From the NCBI RefSeq assembly GCF_000424545.1, contig NZ_AUKC01000018.1:1-64000 (forward strand): a stretch of DNA of 64,000 nt. The letters are read 5' to 3'. The notes beneath the pieces were generated by a model that saw only the letters and a list, made by a program, of their open reading frames with translations, was not told the DNA's origin and did no database searches. Positions 33,822 through 41,411 of this stretch are shown piece by piece (the first letter of the stretch is position 1; every line of letters begins with the position of its first letter). This DNA comes from Butyrivibrio sp. NC3005. Its GTDB lineage: Bacteria; Bacillota; Clostridia; Lachnospirales; Lachnospiraceae. Position numbers and translations under genes: made by a program.

Positions 33822-36800
33822 ATGGCAAAAGCGTTTTCAGAAGTTTTTCCACAATTAAAATTAACAGGACATACAAAAGAACTAATGGATGAAACAGTTG
33901 TGGAGAAAGTTTCAGCTACCAGAAAACAAGATTTTATTAGAATTTATATATCAGGAAATTCTCTTATTGAGAAAGAGGAAATCTGGAAAGTTGAAAAAGA
34001 AATCAGAAAACAGCTTTTTTCTGGCATTGCTGTAACAATAAAAATATTTGAGCGCTTTCATCTGTCTGCTCAGTACACTCCTGAGAATCTGATGAATCTC
34101 TATAGCGATAGTATTTTACAGGAATTTAAAGCTTATAATCCTATTGAATATACTCTTATGCGTGGAGCAGAATACAGATTTCCAGAAGAAAGCAGAATGG
34201 AAATTGTATTAGAGGATTCTGTTATAGGAATGCAGGAATCTCCTGAAATTGAAAGAATAATGTCCAAGATTTTAAATGAGAGGTGTGGACTAAATGTGAG
34301 ACTTTCCTGCATTTTTGAACAGAAGAAAGAAAAAAAGAAGAATCTTGCACCAGACTATAGTGCTGAATCGGAAAGAATGTCTGCTAGACTTGAAGCAGTC
34401 GAAGAAGCTAAAGAAGAAAAGAAACGTCAAGGTTCTCAGAAAAAAGTTGAAAAAACTGTTATTAAGACTGCTAATAAGCCTATCGAAAAGCCTGCTGTAA
34501 AAGCTGAAAGTTCAGCAAAGACAGCTTCTCAGATGCCCGATAATTCTAATAATCAGGCATTTACCAGCAAACGTTTCGGGTCTTCATGGAAGAAATCAAA
34601 TAGTTTTTCTGCGAAGAAATCAGATAATCCAGATGTTATTTATGGAAGAGATTTTGATGATGAACCTATGAGCCTTTCTGAAGTTGATGGCGAAATTGGT
34701 GAAATAACAATACATGGTAAGGTTATCCGCTATGAAGAAAAGCCTCTTCGAAATGGTGAGAAGACTATTCTTATGTTTGATATTACTGATTTTACAGATT
34801 CAATAACCTGTAAAATATTTGTTCGTAATGAAGAGCTTAAGGATATCTCTAAAAACCTTAAGGCGGGTACTTTTGTTAAAGTTAAAGGTATTACCATGAT
34901 TGATAAATTTGATCACGAGCTTACAATCGGATCAATTGGTGGTATCAAAAAAGGTGTCGATTTTACTGTAAAACGAGAAGATCATGCTGATTTAAAAAGA
35001 GTTGAACTGCATTGTCATACCAAAATGAGTGATATGGATGGTGTTTCTGAAGTTAAGGATATTGTCAAACAGGCTTATAAATGGGGAATGCCAGGTATTG
35101 CAATTACGGATCACGGCGTTGTACAAGCGCTTACAGATGCCAATCATGTATGGCAGGATCTTTATGATGATGCTTGCAAGAAGGCAAAAGAAGAAGGAAC
35201 ACCAAAGCCTGACAGGCAGAATTTTTTCAAACTGATTTTGGGCGTTGAGGGATATCTTGTAGATGATCTTGTTGAAATTGTACGTAACAATAAGGGTCAG
35301 ATTATAAAAGATACAACTTTTGTTGTCTTTGATATTGAAACTACAGGTTTTTCTCCGCTTAAGAATAAGATAATTGAAATTGGTGCTGTTAAAGTTCGAA
35401 ATGGTGAGATTGTTGAACGCTTTTCAGAGTTTATAAATCCTCAGGTACCTATTCCGTTCAGGATTGAGAAGCTGACTAGTATCACAGATGAAATGGTTAT
35501 TAATGCTCCTACAAGGGATGTAATTATTCCTAAGTTTGTTGAATTCTGTAAAGATTGTGTTCTTGTAGGACATAATGTTGGTTTTGATATCAGTTTCATT
35601 AATCAGAATTGTAAAGAACTTGGAATAGAAGCGGATTATACAACTGTAGATACAATGTGGCTTTCGAGAATCTTTTTTCCGCATCAGGCAAAACATACTC
35701 TCGATGCCACTGCTAAAACGTTAAATGTAATCTTGGATCATCACCACAGAGCTGTAGATGATGCTGAATGTACCGCACTTATTTTTTTGAAATTTCTTCC
35801 TATGTTGGAAAAAGAAGGCATAGAAGATTTGTATAAAATGCAGGAATTCGGTAAAGCTACTCCGGATATGATAAAACACTTAAGACCGCATCATGTTATT
35901 ATTTTAGCGAAGAATACACTTGGCCGTGTTAATTTGTATACTCTTGTAAGTAAATCGCATTTGGATTATTTTAGAAGATTTCCACTTATTCCGAAATCTG
36001 TGTTAACAGAGTACAGAGAGGGACTTATTGTAGGTTCTGCCTGCTGCGCGGGTGAATTGTATGGAGCTGTAATTGAAGATCGTCCTGAAAATGAAATTGC
36101 TCGATTGGTGAATTTTTATGATTATTTGGAAATTCAGCCCGTTGGTAATAATCACTTTATGGTTGATTCTGATAGATATGAAAGTATTCAAAGTGACGAT
36201 GACATACGAGAAGTTAACAAGAAAATAGTAGCGCTTGGAGAACAGTTTCATAAGCCGGTGGTAGCAACGTGTGATGCACATTTCCTTAATCCGGAAGATA
36301 AAATTTATCGAACAATAATTCAGGCAGGACGAGGTTTTGATGACGAAGAACCGGCAGATTTGTATGTTAGAACTACAGATGAAATGCTTAAGGAATTTGA
36401 TTACCTTGGAGGAGATAAGTCAGAAGAAGTCTGCATTACTAATACAAGAAAGATAATGGCAATGTGTGATTCGATTTCACCTGTTAGACCTGATAAATGT
36501 CCTCCAGTTATTGAAGATTCAGATAAACTGTTGGAGAAGATTTGCTATGATAAGGCGCATGAAATTTATGGCGAAAATCTTCCGGAAATAGTTGATGCCA
36601 GACTTAAGAGAGAACTTAACTCTATTATTAGCAATGGATATTCGGTTATGTATATTATTGCTCAGAAACTTGTATGGAAATCTAATGAAGATGGATATCT
36701 TGTTGGATCTAGAGGATCTGTAGGAAGTTCATTCGTTGCATTTACATCCGGTATTACAGAAGTTAATTCACTTGCTCCGCATTATATATGCCCGAAGTGT

Positions 36801-38408
36801 CATTTTTCTGACTTTGATTCGGAAGAGGTAAAGTCTTTTGGTGGAAAATCCGGTGCAGATATGCCAGATAGAAGATGTCCTAAGTGTGGCCATCTTCTTG
36901 ACAAGGATGGTTTTGATATTCCTTTCGAGACTTTCCTTGGATTTAAGGGTGATAAAGAGCCAGATATTGATCTTAACTTTTCAGGTGAGTATCAGTCAAA
37001 GGCTCATAAATATACAGAGGTAATTTTTGGTTATGGCCAGACTTTTAGAGCTGGAACACTTGCTGCGCTTGCTGATAAGACTGCATTTGGATATGTAAAA
37101 AAGTATTTTGATGAGCAGAATACACCTAAAAGAATGGCTGAAATAAACAGACTTGTTGCAGGGTGTACCGGAGTAAGAAGAGGTACTGGTCAGCATCCTG
37201 GAGGAATTGTTGTTCTTCCTGTTGGTGAAGACATTAACTCTTTTACACCTGTTCAGCATCCTGCTAATGACCAGACAACAGCCACTATAACAACTCATTA
37301 TGATTATCACTCTATTGATCATAACCTGTTAAAGCTTGATATTCTTGGACATGATGATCCTACTATGATACGATTTCTTATGGATTGTACAGGAGTTGAT
37401 CCAAAAGATGTACCGCTTGATGATCCTCTTGTTATGGAATTGTTCGAAGATACAGGTTCACTTGGAGTTACTCCAGAGCAAATTGGAGGAACAAAGCTTG
37501 GATGCCTTGGAATACCGGAATTTGGTACTGACTTTGCTATGAACATGGTAGTTGAGGCAAAACCTACGTCTTTAAGTCACCTTATACGAATTTCTGGCCT
37601 TTCACATGGAACAGACGTGTGGCAGGGAAATGCTCAGGATTTGATAAAAAGTGGCACAGCAACTATTGATACAGCAATTTGTTGCCGAGATGATATTATG
37701 ATTTATCTTATTCAGAAAGGATTAGACCCGTCAGAGTCTTTCAAGATAATGGAAAATGTCAGAAAAGGTAAAGTTGCAAAAGGTGGATGCAAGCAATGGC
37801 CGGAATGGAAACAGGATATGATAGATCATGGTGTACCAGAATGGTATATAGGGTCTTGTCAGAAGATTAAATACATGTTCCCTAAGGCACATGCAGCAGC
37901 CTATGTTATGATGGCATGGAGAATAGCTTATTTCAAAGTTTACTGTCCGCAGGCTTTTTATGCGGCATGGTTCAGTATAAGAGCAAAGGCTTTTTCATAT
38001 CTTGATATGTGTCAGGGAGAAAACCATCTTCATGGGCGTATGCAGGAGTTAAAGAATAAAGAAAAGATGACACCGGTAGAAGAGGCGGAATATGGAGATA
38101 TGCGACTTGTTGAGGAGATGTATGAAAGAGGTATCGAGTTTGAACCTATCGATATTTTCAAAGCAAAGTCACGTCTTTTCCAAGTGGTGGGTAATAAGAT
38201 AATGCCTTCGCTTAAATCTTTTGATGGTATGGGTGAAAAAGCAGCAGATGCAGTAGTGGAAGCTGCTAAAGATGGTCCATTTTTATCAAAAGATGATTTT
38301 AAGGCTAGAACAAAATGTCCTCAAAAGGTTGTTGATGCAATGGCAGAAATAGGTCTTTTGGGCGATTTACCTGAGTCGAACCAGTTTTCACTCTTTGATT
38401 TTATGTGA
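33822..38408 (+). CDS. polC: DNA polymerase III PolC, Gram-positive type
   Basis: Replicative polymerase alpha subunit with built-in 3'-5' exonuclease (1528 residues). Order: N-terminal region and Lys/Ala-rich linker (about 1-270), OB fold (about 280-380), PHP domain (HCHTKMSDMDG near 400), and an exonuclease inserted in it (FDIETTGF near 503, then GHNVGFDIS). The second PHP part follows, then a Cys4 zinc site (CPKC twice, about 990-1025) and the palm with the EPDIDLNFS aspartates (near 1047). The FPKAHAAAYVMMAWR thumb region and a C-terminal domain complete it. The start is ATG 33822, served by TTGGAGG; the track-like upstream GTG at 33810 is inside that site. PolC itself marks the host as Firmicutes. 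Confidence 0.98.
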   Translation: MAKAFSEVFPQLKLTGHTKELMDETVVEKVSATRKQDFIRIYISGNSLIEKEEIWKVEKEIRKQLFSGIAVTIKIFERFHLSAQYTPENLMNLYSDSILQEFKAYNPIEYTLMRGAEYRFPEESRMEIVLEDSVIGMQESPEIERIMSKILNERCGLNVRLSCIFEQKKEKKKNLAPDYSAESERMSARLEAVEEAKEEKKRQGSQKKVEKTVIKTANKPIEKPAVKAESSAKTASQMPDNSNNQAFTSKRFGSSWKKSNSFSAKKSDNPDVIYGRDFDDEPMSLSEVDGEIGEITIHGKVIRYEEKPLRNGEKTILMFDITDFTDSITCKIFVRNEELKDISKNLKAGTFVKVKGITMIDKFDHELTIGSIGGIKKGVDFTVKREDHADLKRVELHCHTKMSDMDGVSEVKDIVKQAYKWGMPGIAITDHGVVQALTDANHVWQDLYDDACKKAKEEGTPKPDRQNFFKLILGVEGYLVDDLVEIVRNNKGQIIKDTTFVVFDIETTGFSPLKNKIIEIGAVKVRNGEIVERFSEFINPQVPIPFRIEKLTSITDEMVINAPTRDVIIPKFVEFCKDCVLVGHNVGFDISFINQNCKELGIEADYTTVDTMWLSRIFFPHQAKHTLDATAKTLNVILDHHHRAVDDAECTALIFLKFLPMLEKEGIEDLYKMQEFGKATPDMIKHLRPHHVIILAKNTLGRVNLYTLVSKSHLDYFRRFPLIPKSVLTEYREGLIVGSACCAGELYGAVIEDRPENEIARLVNFYDYLEIQPVGNNHFMVDSDRYESIQSDDDIREVNKKIVALGEQFHKPVVATCDAHFLNPEDKIYRTIIQAGRGFDDEEPADLYVRTTDEMLKEFDYLGGDKSEEVCITNTRKIMAMCDSISPVRPDKCPPVIEDSDKLLEKICYDKAHEIYGENLPEIVDARLKRELNSIISNGYSVMYIIAQKLVWKSNEDGYLVGSRGSVGSSFVAFTSGITEVNSLAPHYICPKCHFSDFDSEEVKSFGGKSGADMPDRRCPKCGHLLDKDGFDIPFETFLGFKGDKEPDIDLNFSGEYQSKAHKYTEVIFGYGQTFRAGTLAALADKTAFGYVKKYFDEQNTPKRMAEINRLVAGCTGVRRGTGQHPGGIVVLPVGEDINSFTPVQHPANDQTTATITTHYDYHSIDHNLLKLDILGHDDPTMIRFLMDCTGVDPKDVPLDDPLVMELFEDTGSLGVTPEQIGGTKLGCLGIPEFGTDFAMNMVVEAKPTSLSHLIRISGLSHGTDVWQGNAQDLIKSGTATIDTAICCRDDIMIYLIQKGLDPSESFKIMENVRKGKVAKGGCKQWPEWKQDMIDHGVPEWYIGSCQKIKYMFPKAHAAAYVMMAWRIAYFKVYCPQAFYAAWFSIRAKAFSYLDMCQGENHLHGRMQELKNKEKMTPVEEAEYGDMRLVEEMYERGIEFEPIDIFKAKSRLFQVVGNKIMPSLKSFDGMGEKAADAVVEAAKDGPFLSKDDFKARTKCPQKVVDAMAEIGLLGDLPESNQFSLFDFM

Positions 38409-38434
38409 AAAAATAATTTTTTTAAAAAAAGTGC

Positions 38435-38463
38435 TTGCATTAATTTCTAAACCGTGGTAAATT
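38435..38463 (+). promoter_or_regulatory. Promoter of the tRNA-Glu array
   Basis: TTGCAT (38435-38440), a 17-bp spacer and an extended -10 (TGG then TAAATT 38458-38463). It lies 45 bp before the first tRNA. Confidence 0.6.
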
Positions 38464-38507
38464 ATTTCAGTCGACGCGTTTAAGAAACAAATGCAGGCAC
38501 GAAATAT

Positions 38508-38579
38508 GGCTCGTTGGTCAAGAGGCTAAGACGCTGCCCTCTCACGGCAGAATCATGGGTTCGATTCCCGTACGAGCTA
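38508..38579 (+). tRNA. tRNA-Glu (CUC), copy 1
   Basis: 72 nt with a 7-bp acceptor stem (GGCTCGT/ACGAGCT, first pair G-U), D arm and T arm (GGGTTCGATTCCC). The anticodon loop CTCTCAC gives anticodon CUC, reading GAG. CCA is not encoded. Confidence 0.96.
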
Positions 38580-38607
38580 CTTAGAAACAGTTATTTGATA
38601 AAGCTAT

Positions 38608-38679
38608 GGCTCGTTGGTCAAGAGGCTAAGACGCTGCCCTCTCACGGCAGAATCATGGGTTCGATTCCCGTACGAGCTA
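38608..38679 (+). tRNA. tRNA-Glu (CUC), copy 2
   Basis: Identical to copy 1, exactly 100 bp downstream. The spacer between them recurs almost unchanged after this copy. Confidence 0.96.
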
Positions 38680-38708
38680 CTTAGAAACAGTTATTTGATA
38701 AAGCATAT

Positions 38709-38780
38709 GGCTCGTTGGTCAAGAGGCTAAGACGCTGCCCTCTCACGGCAGAATCATGGGTTCGATTCCCGTACGAGCTA
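38709..38780 (+). tRNA. tRNA-Glu (CUC), copy 3
   Basis: Identical to copies 1 and 2. The spacer before it has one extra base (AAGCATAT instead of AAGCTAT), so the repeat unit is 101 bp here. Confidence 0.96.
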
Positions 38781-38807
38781 TTTTGCTTGTTGTCATTTTG
38801 GTAGGAT

Positions 38808-38836
38808 TTGACATTTCTATTTAAATGTGCTATGTT
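38808..38836 (+). promoter_or_regulatory. Promoter just before a terminator, upstream of rimP
   Basis: A perfect TTGACA (38808-38813), a 17-bp spacer and TATGTT (38831-38836). Transcription would begin about 38843 and meet the terminator at 38859-38886 almost at once. Confidence 0.6.
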
Positions 38837-38858
38837 TTTAGTGTAATAGTAGTTTTTG

Positions 38859-38886
38859 AAGTGGACTTTCGCGAGTCCACTTTTTT
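38859..38886 (+). terminator. Intrinsic terminator after the tRNA array
   Basis: A perfect 9-bp stem AAGTGGACT/AGTCCACTT with the 6-nt loop TTCGCG, running into six T residues (38881-38886). It ends the tRNA transcript or attenuates a transcript from 38843. Confidence 0.85.
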
Positions 38887-38901
38887 GATGTAATTATTAA
38901 G

Positions 38902-38999
38902 TTGCTTGATTGCTTGATGTTTGTTAAACGCACATTTTTGTTAAATGCATTCTTTTAGATGCGGCAATGCAAAGACGCTACCTTTGTTTTTTAGGTAGC
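38902..38999 (+). promoter_or_regulatory. rimP leader: direct repeats and hairpin
   Basis: TTGCTTGA occurs twice in tandem (38902-38917). A 13-mer TTTGTTAAAYGCA occurs at 38920-38932 and 38937-38949 with one mismatch. Then a 7-bp hairpin GCTACCT/AGGTAGC (38977-38999) precedes the rimP ribosome site. No T-run follows the hairpin. The function is unassigned; the repeats could be protein-binding sites and the hairpin a leader element. Confidence 0.45.
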
Positions 39000-39028
39000 A
39001 ACGTGTTAATTGAACAGGAGAATTAAAA

Positions 39029-39493
39029 GTGTCAAGAAAAGAAAACATTGAACGTAAAACAGAAGAAATGCTTGCTCCAATTGCAGAGCAAATTGGTGTT
39101 GAGATTTACGATGTTGAATTTGTCAAAGAAGCTGGAGAATGGTATCTTCGCGCATATATTGACAGAGAAGGTGGTGTTGATATCAATACCTGTGTTGATG
39201 TAAGTCGTGCTTTATCTGATGAACTTGATAAAGAAGACTTCATTGAAGAGGCATATACATTGGAAGTTAGTAGCCCTGGACTTGGTCGAACTCTAAAAAA
39301 AGATCGTCATTTCCAGCACAGTATTGGTATGGAAATTGATTTGAAGACTTTCCAGCCAATAGATGGTGTTAAAGAGTTTTCAGGAATTTTGAAAGCTTTT
39401 GACAAAGATACAATTACAGTAGATATAAATGGAGAAGATAAAATTTTTCAGCGCAAGGAATTGTCTGTAGTCAGACTGGCACTGGATTTTTGA
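39029..39493 (+). CDS. rimP: Ribosome maturation factor RimP
   Basis: A 154-residue factor for 30S subunit maturation. The N-terminal alpha-beta domain includes GVEIYDVEFVKEAGEWYLRAYIDREGGVDI, and the mid motif is EVSSPGLGRTLKKDRHF. The C-terminal SH3-like domain (about 95-154) ends the protein. Translation starts at GTG 39029, preceded by ACAGGAG. It heads the conserved rimP-nusA-rnpM-ylxQ-infB operon. Confidence 0.97.
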   Translation: MSRKENIERKTEEMLAPIAEQIGVEIYDVEFVKEAGEWYLRAYIDREGGVDINTCVDVSRALSDELDKEDFIEEAYTLEVSSPGLGRTLKKDRHFQHSIGMEIDLKTFQPIDGVKEFSGILKAFDKDTITVDINGEDKIFQRKELSVVRLALDF

Positions 39494-39537
39494 TATATGA
39501 TTGCACGTGCGCCAGTTAGCGCAGGAAAGGAAAAGTG

Positions 39538-40734
39538 ATGAGCAAAGAACTAAAGGAAGCACTTGATGCATTGGAAAAAGAGAAGAATATCAGCAAAGAA
39601 ACACTCTTTGATGCTATTGAGAATTCTCTTGTAACTGCATGCAAGAACAACTTTGGAAAAGCAGAGAATGTAAAAGTTGAGGTTGATAGAATAACCTGCG
39701 ACTTCCATGTATATGCTCAGAAGACAATTGTTGAGACTGAAGATGATGTAATGGATCCGATGCTTGAGATTTCTCTTGATGAGGCTCGCAAGATTGACAG
39801 AAAACTCATGGTTGACGACATCGTAAATGTTCCGCTTAATTCAAAGAGCTTTGGAAGAATTGCAACTCAGAATGCAAAGAATGTAATTCTTCAGAAAATT
39901 CGTGAAGAGGAACGAGATGCTGTATGCAAAGAATATTATGAGAAAGAACATGACATCGTAACAGGTGTTGTTCAGCGTTATATTGGACGTAACATCAGCA
40001 TCAATCTTGGAAAAGCAGATGCAATTCTTAATGAGAGCGAACAAGTTAAGGAAGAGACATATAGACCGACAGACAGAATTAAGGTATATATTCTGGAAGT
40101 AAAGAATGGAAATAAAGGTCCGCGTATCCTTGTTTCAAGAACACATCCAGATCTTGTTAAGCGTTTGTTCGAGCAGGAAGTTACAGAAATTCGTGATGGA
40201 GTTGTAGAAATCAGAGCAATCGCAAGAGAAGCCGGAAGCCGTACCAAAATTGCGGTATCGTCCAATAATCCTAACGTAGATGCGGTTGGTGCATGCGTTG
40301 GTGTAAACGGAGCAAGAGTAAATCTTATTGTTGAAGAACTTAATGGGGAGAAGATTGATGTAATCAATTGGGATGAAAATCCTGGAAACCTTATACAGAA
40401 TGCTCTTAGCCCTGCAAAAATTGTTGCAGTATTTGCTGATCCAGATGAAAAGACAGCAAAGGTAGTAGTTCCAGATTACCAGCTTTCACTTGCTATTGGT
40501 AAGGAAGGTCAGAATGCCAGACTGGCAGCAAGACTTACAGGATATAAGATTGATATCAAGTCTGAGACACAGGCAAAGGATGCTCCAGGCTTCCGTTATG
40601 AGGACTACCTTGACGACGAAGAAGATTTCGAGGAGGAGACTGAAACAAACGAAACAAATGATGCTCCTCTTGAAGCAAATGAAGTTGTAGATGATACAAT
40701 CGAACTTCTCGATGACGATATGCTTGATGAGTAA
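39538..40734 (+). CDS. nusA: Transcription termination/antitermination factor NusA
   Basis: RNA polymerase-binding factor that modulates pausing and termination. It has an N-terminal RNAP-binding domain (about 1-125), an S1 domain (about 133-200), and two KH domains (about 230-345, with the GACVGVNGARV and AIGKEGQNARLAARL loops). An acidic tail of about 50 residues closes it. There are no C-terminal acidic repeats of the E. coli kind, as usual for Firmicutes. ATG 39538 is preferred over GTG 39535; AGGAAAGG lies upstream. Confidence 0.97.
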   Translation: MSKELKEALDALEKEKNISKETLFDAIENSLVTACKNNFGKAENVKVEVDRITCDFHVYAQKTIVETEDDVMDPMLEISLDEARKIDRKLMVDDIVNVPLNSKSFGRIATQNAKNVILQKIREEERDAVCKEYYEKEHDIVTGVVQRYIGRNISINLGKADAILNESEQVKEETYRPTDRIKVYILEVKNGNKGPRILVSRTHPDLVKRLFEQEVTEIRDGVVEIRAIAREAGSRTKIAVSSNNPNVDAVGACVGVNGARVNLIVEELNGEKIDVINWDENPGNLIQNALSPAKIVAVFADPDEKTAKVVVPDYQLSLAIGKEGQNARLAARLTGYKIDIKSETQAKDAPGFRYEDYLDDEEDFEEETETNETNDAPLEANEVVDDTIELLDDDMLDE

Positions 40735-40795
40735 TTTTATATAAGGTTATTCTGATTGAATATCCTTTCAAAAATAAAAGCTTTAAGGAGTATGA

Positions 40796-41062
40796 ATGGC
40801 TAAGAAGATTCCAATGAGGCAATGTATCGGTTGCGGCGAAATGAAAAATAAAAATGAACTGATGAGAGTAATAAAGACACCAGATGGTGAAATTGTACTC
40901 GATCGTGGAGGACGCCAGAATGGAAGGGGCGCATATTTGTGCAAAAAAATAGAGTGCCTTAGGAAAGCCAGAAAGAATAAAGCACTTGAACGTTCTTTTA
41001 AACAAAGTATCAGTGAAGAAATCTATGAATCACTAGAGAAGGAGTTTGATGAAAGTGAATGA
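40796..41062 (+). CDS. rnpM: YlxR-family protein, RNase P modulator
   Basis: A small basic protein of 88 residues. The family signature is RQCIGCGEMKNKNELMRVI followed by GGRQNGRGAYLC. YlxR homologues bind RNA, and RnpM has been described as a modulator of RNase P in Bacillus. It lies between nusA and infB as in nearly all Firmicutes and overlaps the next gene by 14 bp. Confidence 0.92.
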   Translation: MAKKIPMRQCIGCGEMKNKNELMRVIKTPDGEIVLDRGGRQNGRGAYLCKKIECLRKARKNKALERSFKQSISEEIYESLEKEFDESE

Positions 41063-41411
41063 TAAAAATTTAATGTCTTTGTATTCTTTTCTTGGTCTTT
41101 GCATGAAAGCTGGTAAACTGTCTTCCGGAGAAGTCGGAACGCAGCAGAGTATTACTTCTGGAAAAGCAAAGCTTGTCATCATAAGCCAGGACGCTTCAGA
41201 AAATACTACTAATGATTTTAAGAATAAATGTGATTATTATAAAGTTCCTTATGTAGTATTTGGAGATAAAGAAAATCTCGGACGTGCGATTGGAAAATCA
41301 GAGCGTACTAGCCTTGCGGTTTGCGATAATGGTTTTGCAAAAGCTTTCCGGGAAAAATTGCAGAAATGGCAGGACGGAGGAGATTTGAATGGCGAAAATA
41401 AAAATATCTGA
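41049..41411 (+). CDS. ylxQ: L7Ae-family RNA-binding protein YlxQ
   Basis: A 120-residue protein of the L7Ae/L30e fold, which in relatives binds kink-turn RNA. The glycine-rich [30 protein letters not shown] and [15 protein letters not shown] segments are the family core. ATG 41049 with AAGGAG 4 bp upstream is the likely start. It overlaps rnpM at its start and infB at its end by 23 bp, implying tight translational coupling. Confidence 0.88.
   Translation: MKVNDKNLMSLYSFLGLCMKAGKLSSGEVGTQQSITSGKAKLVIISQDASENTTNDFKNKCDYYKVPYVVFGDKENLGRAIGKSERTSLAVCDNGFAKAFREKLQKWQDGGDLNGENKNI

Larger units (their letters stand above)
38508..38780 (+). repeat. Tandem tRNA-Glu triplication
   Basis: A 100-bp unit (72-nt tRNA plus about 28-nt spacer) is repeated; the third copy lacks the following spacer. 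Spacers 1 and 2 differ by a single small change. This indicates recent unequal-crossover amplification or gene conversion. Confidence 0.9.
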
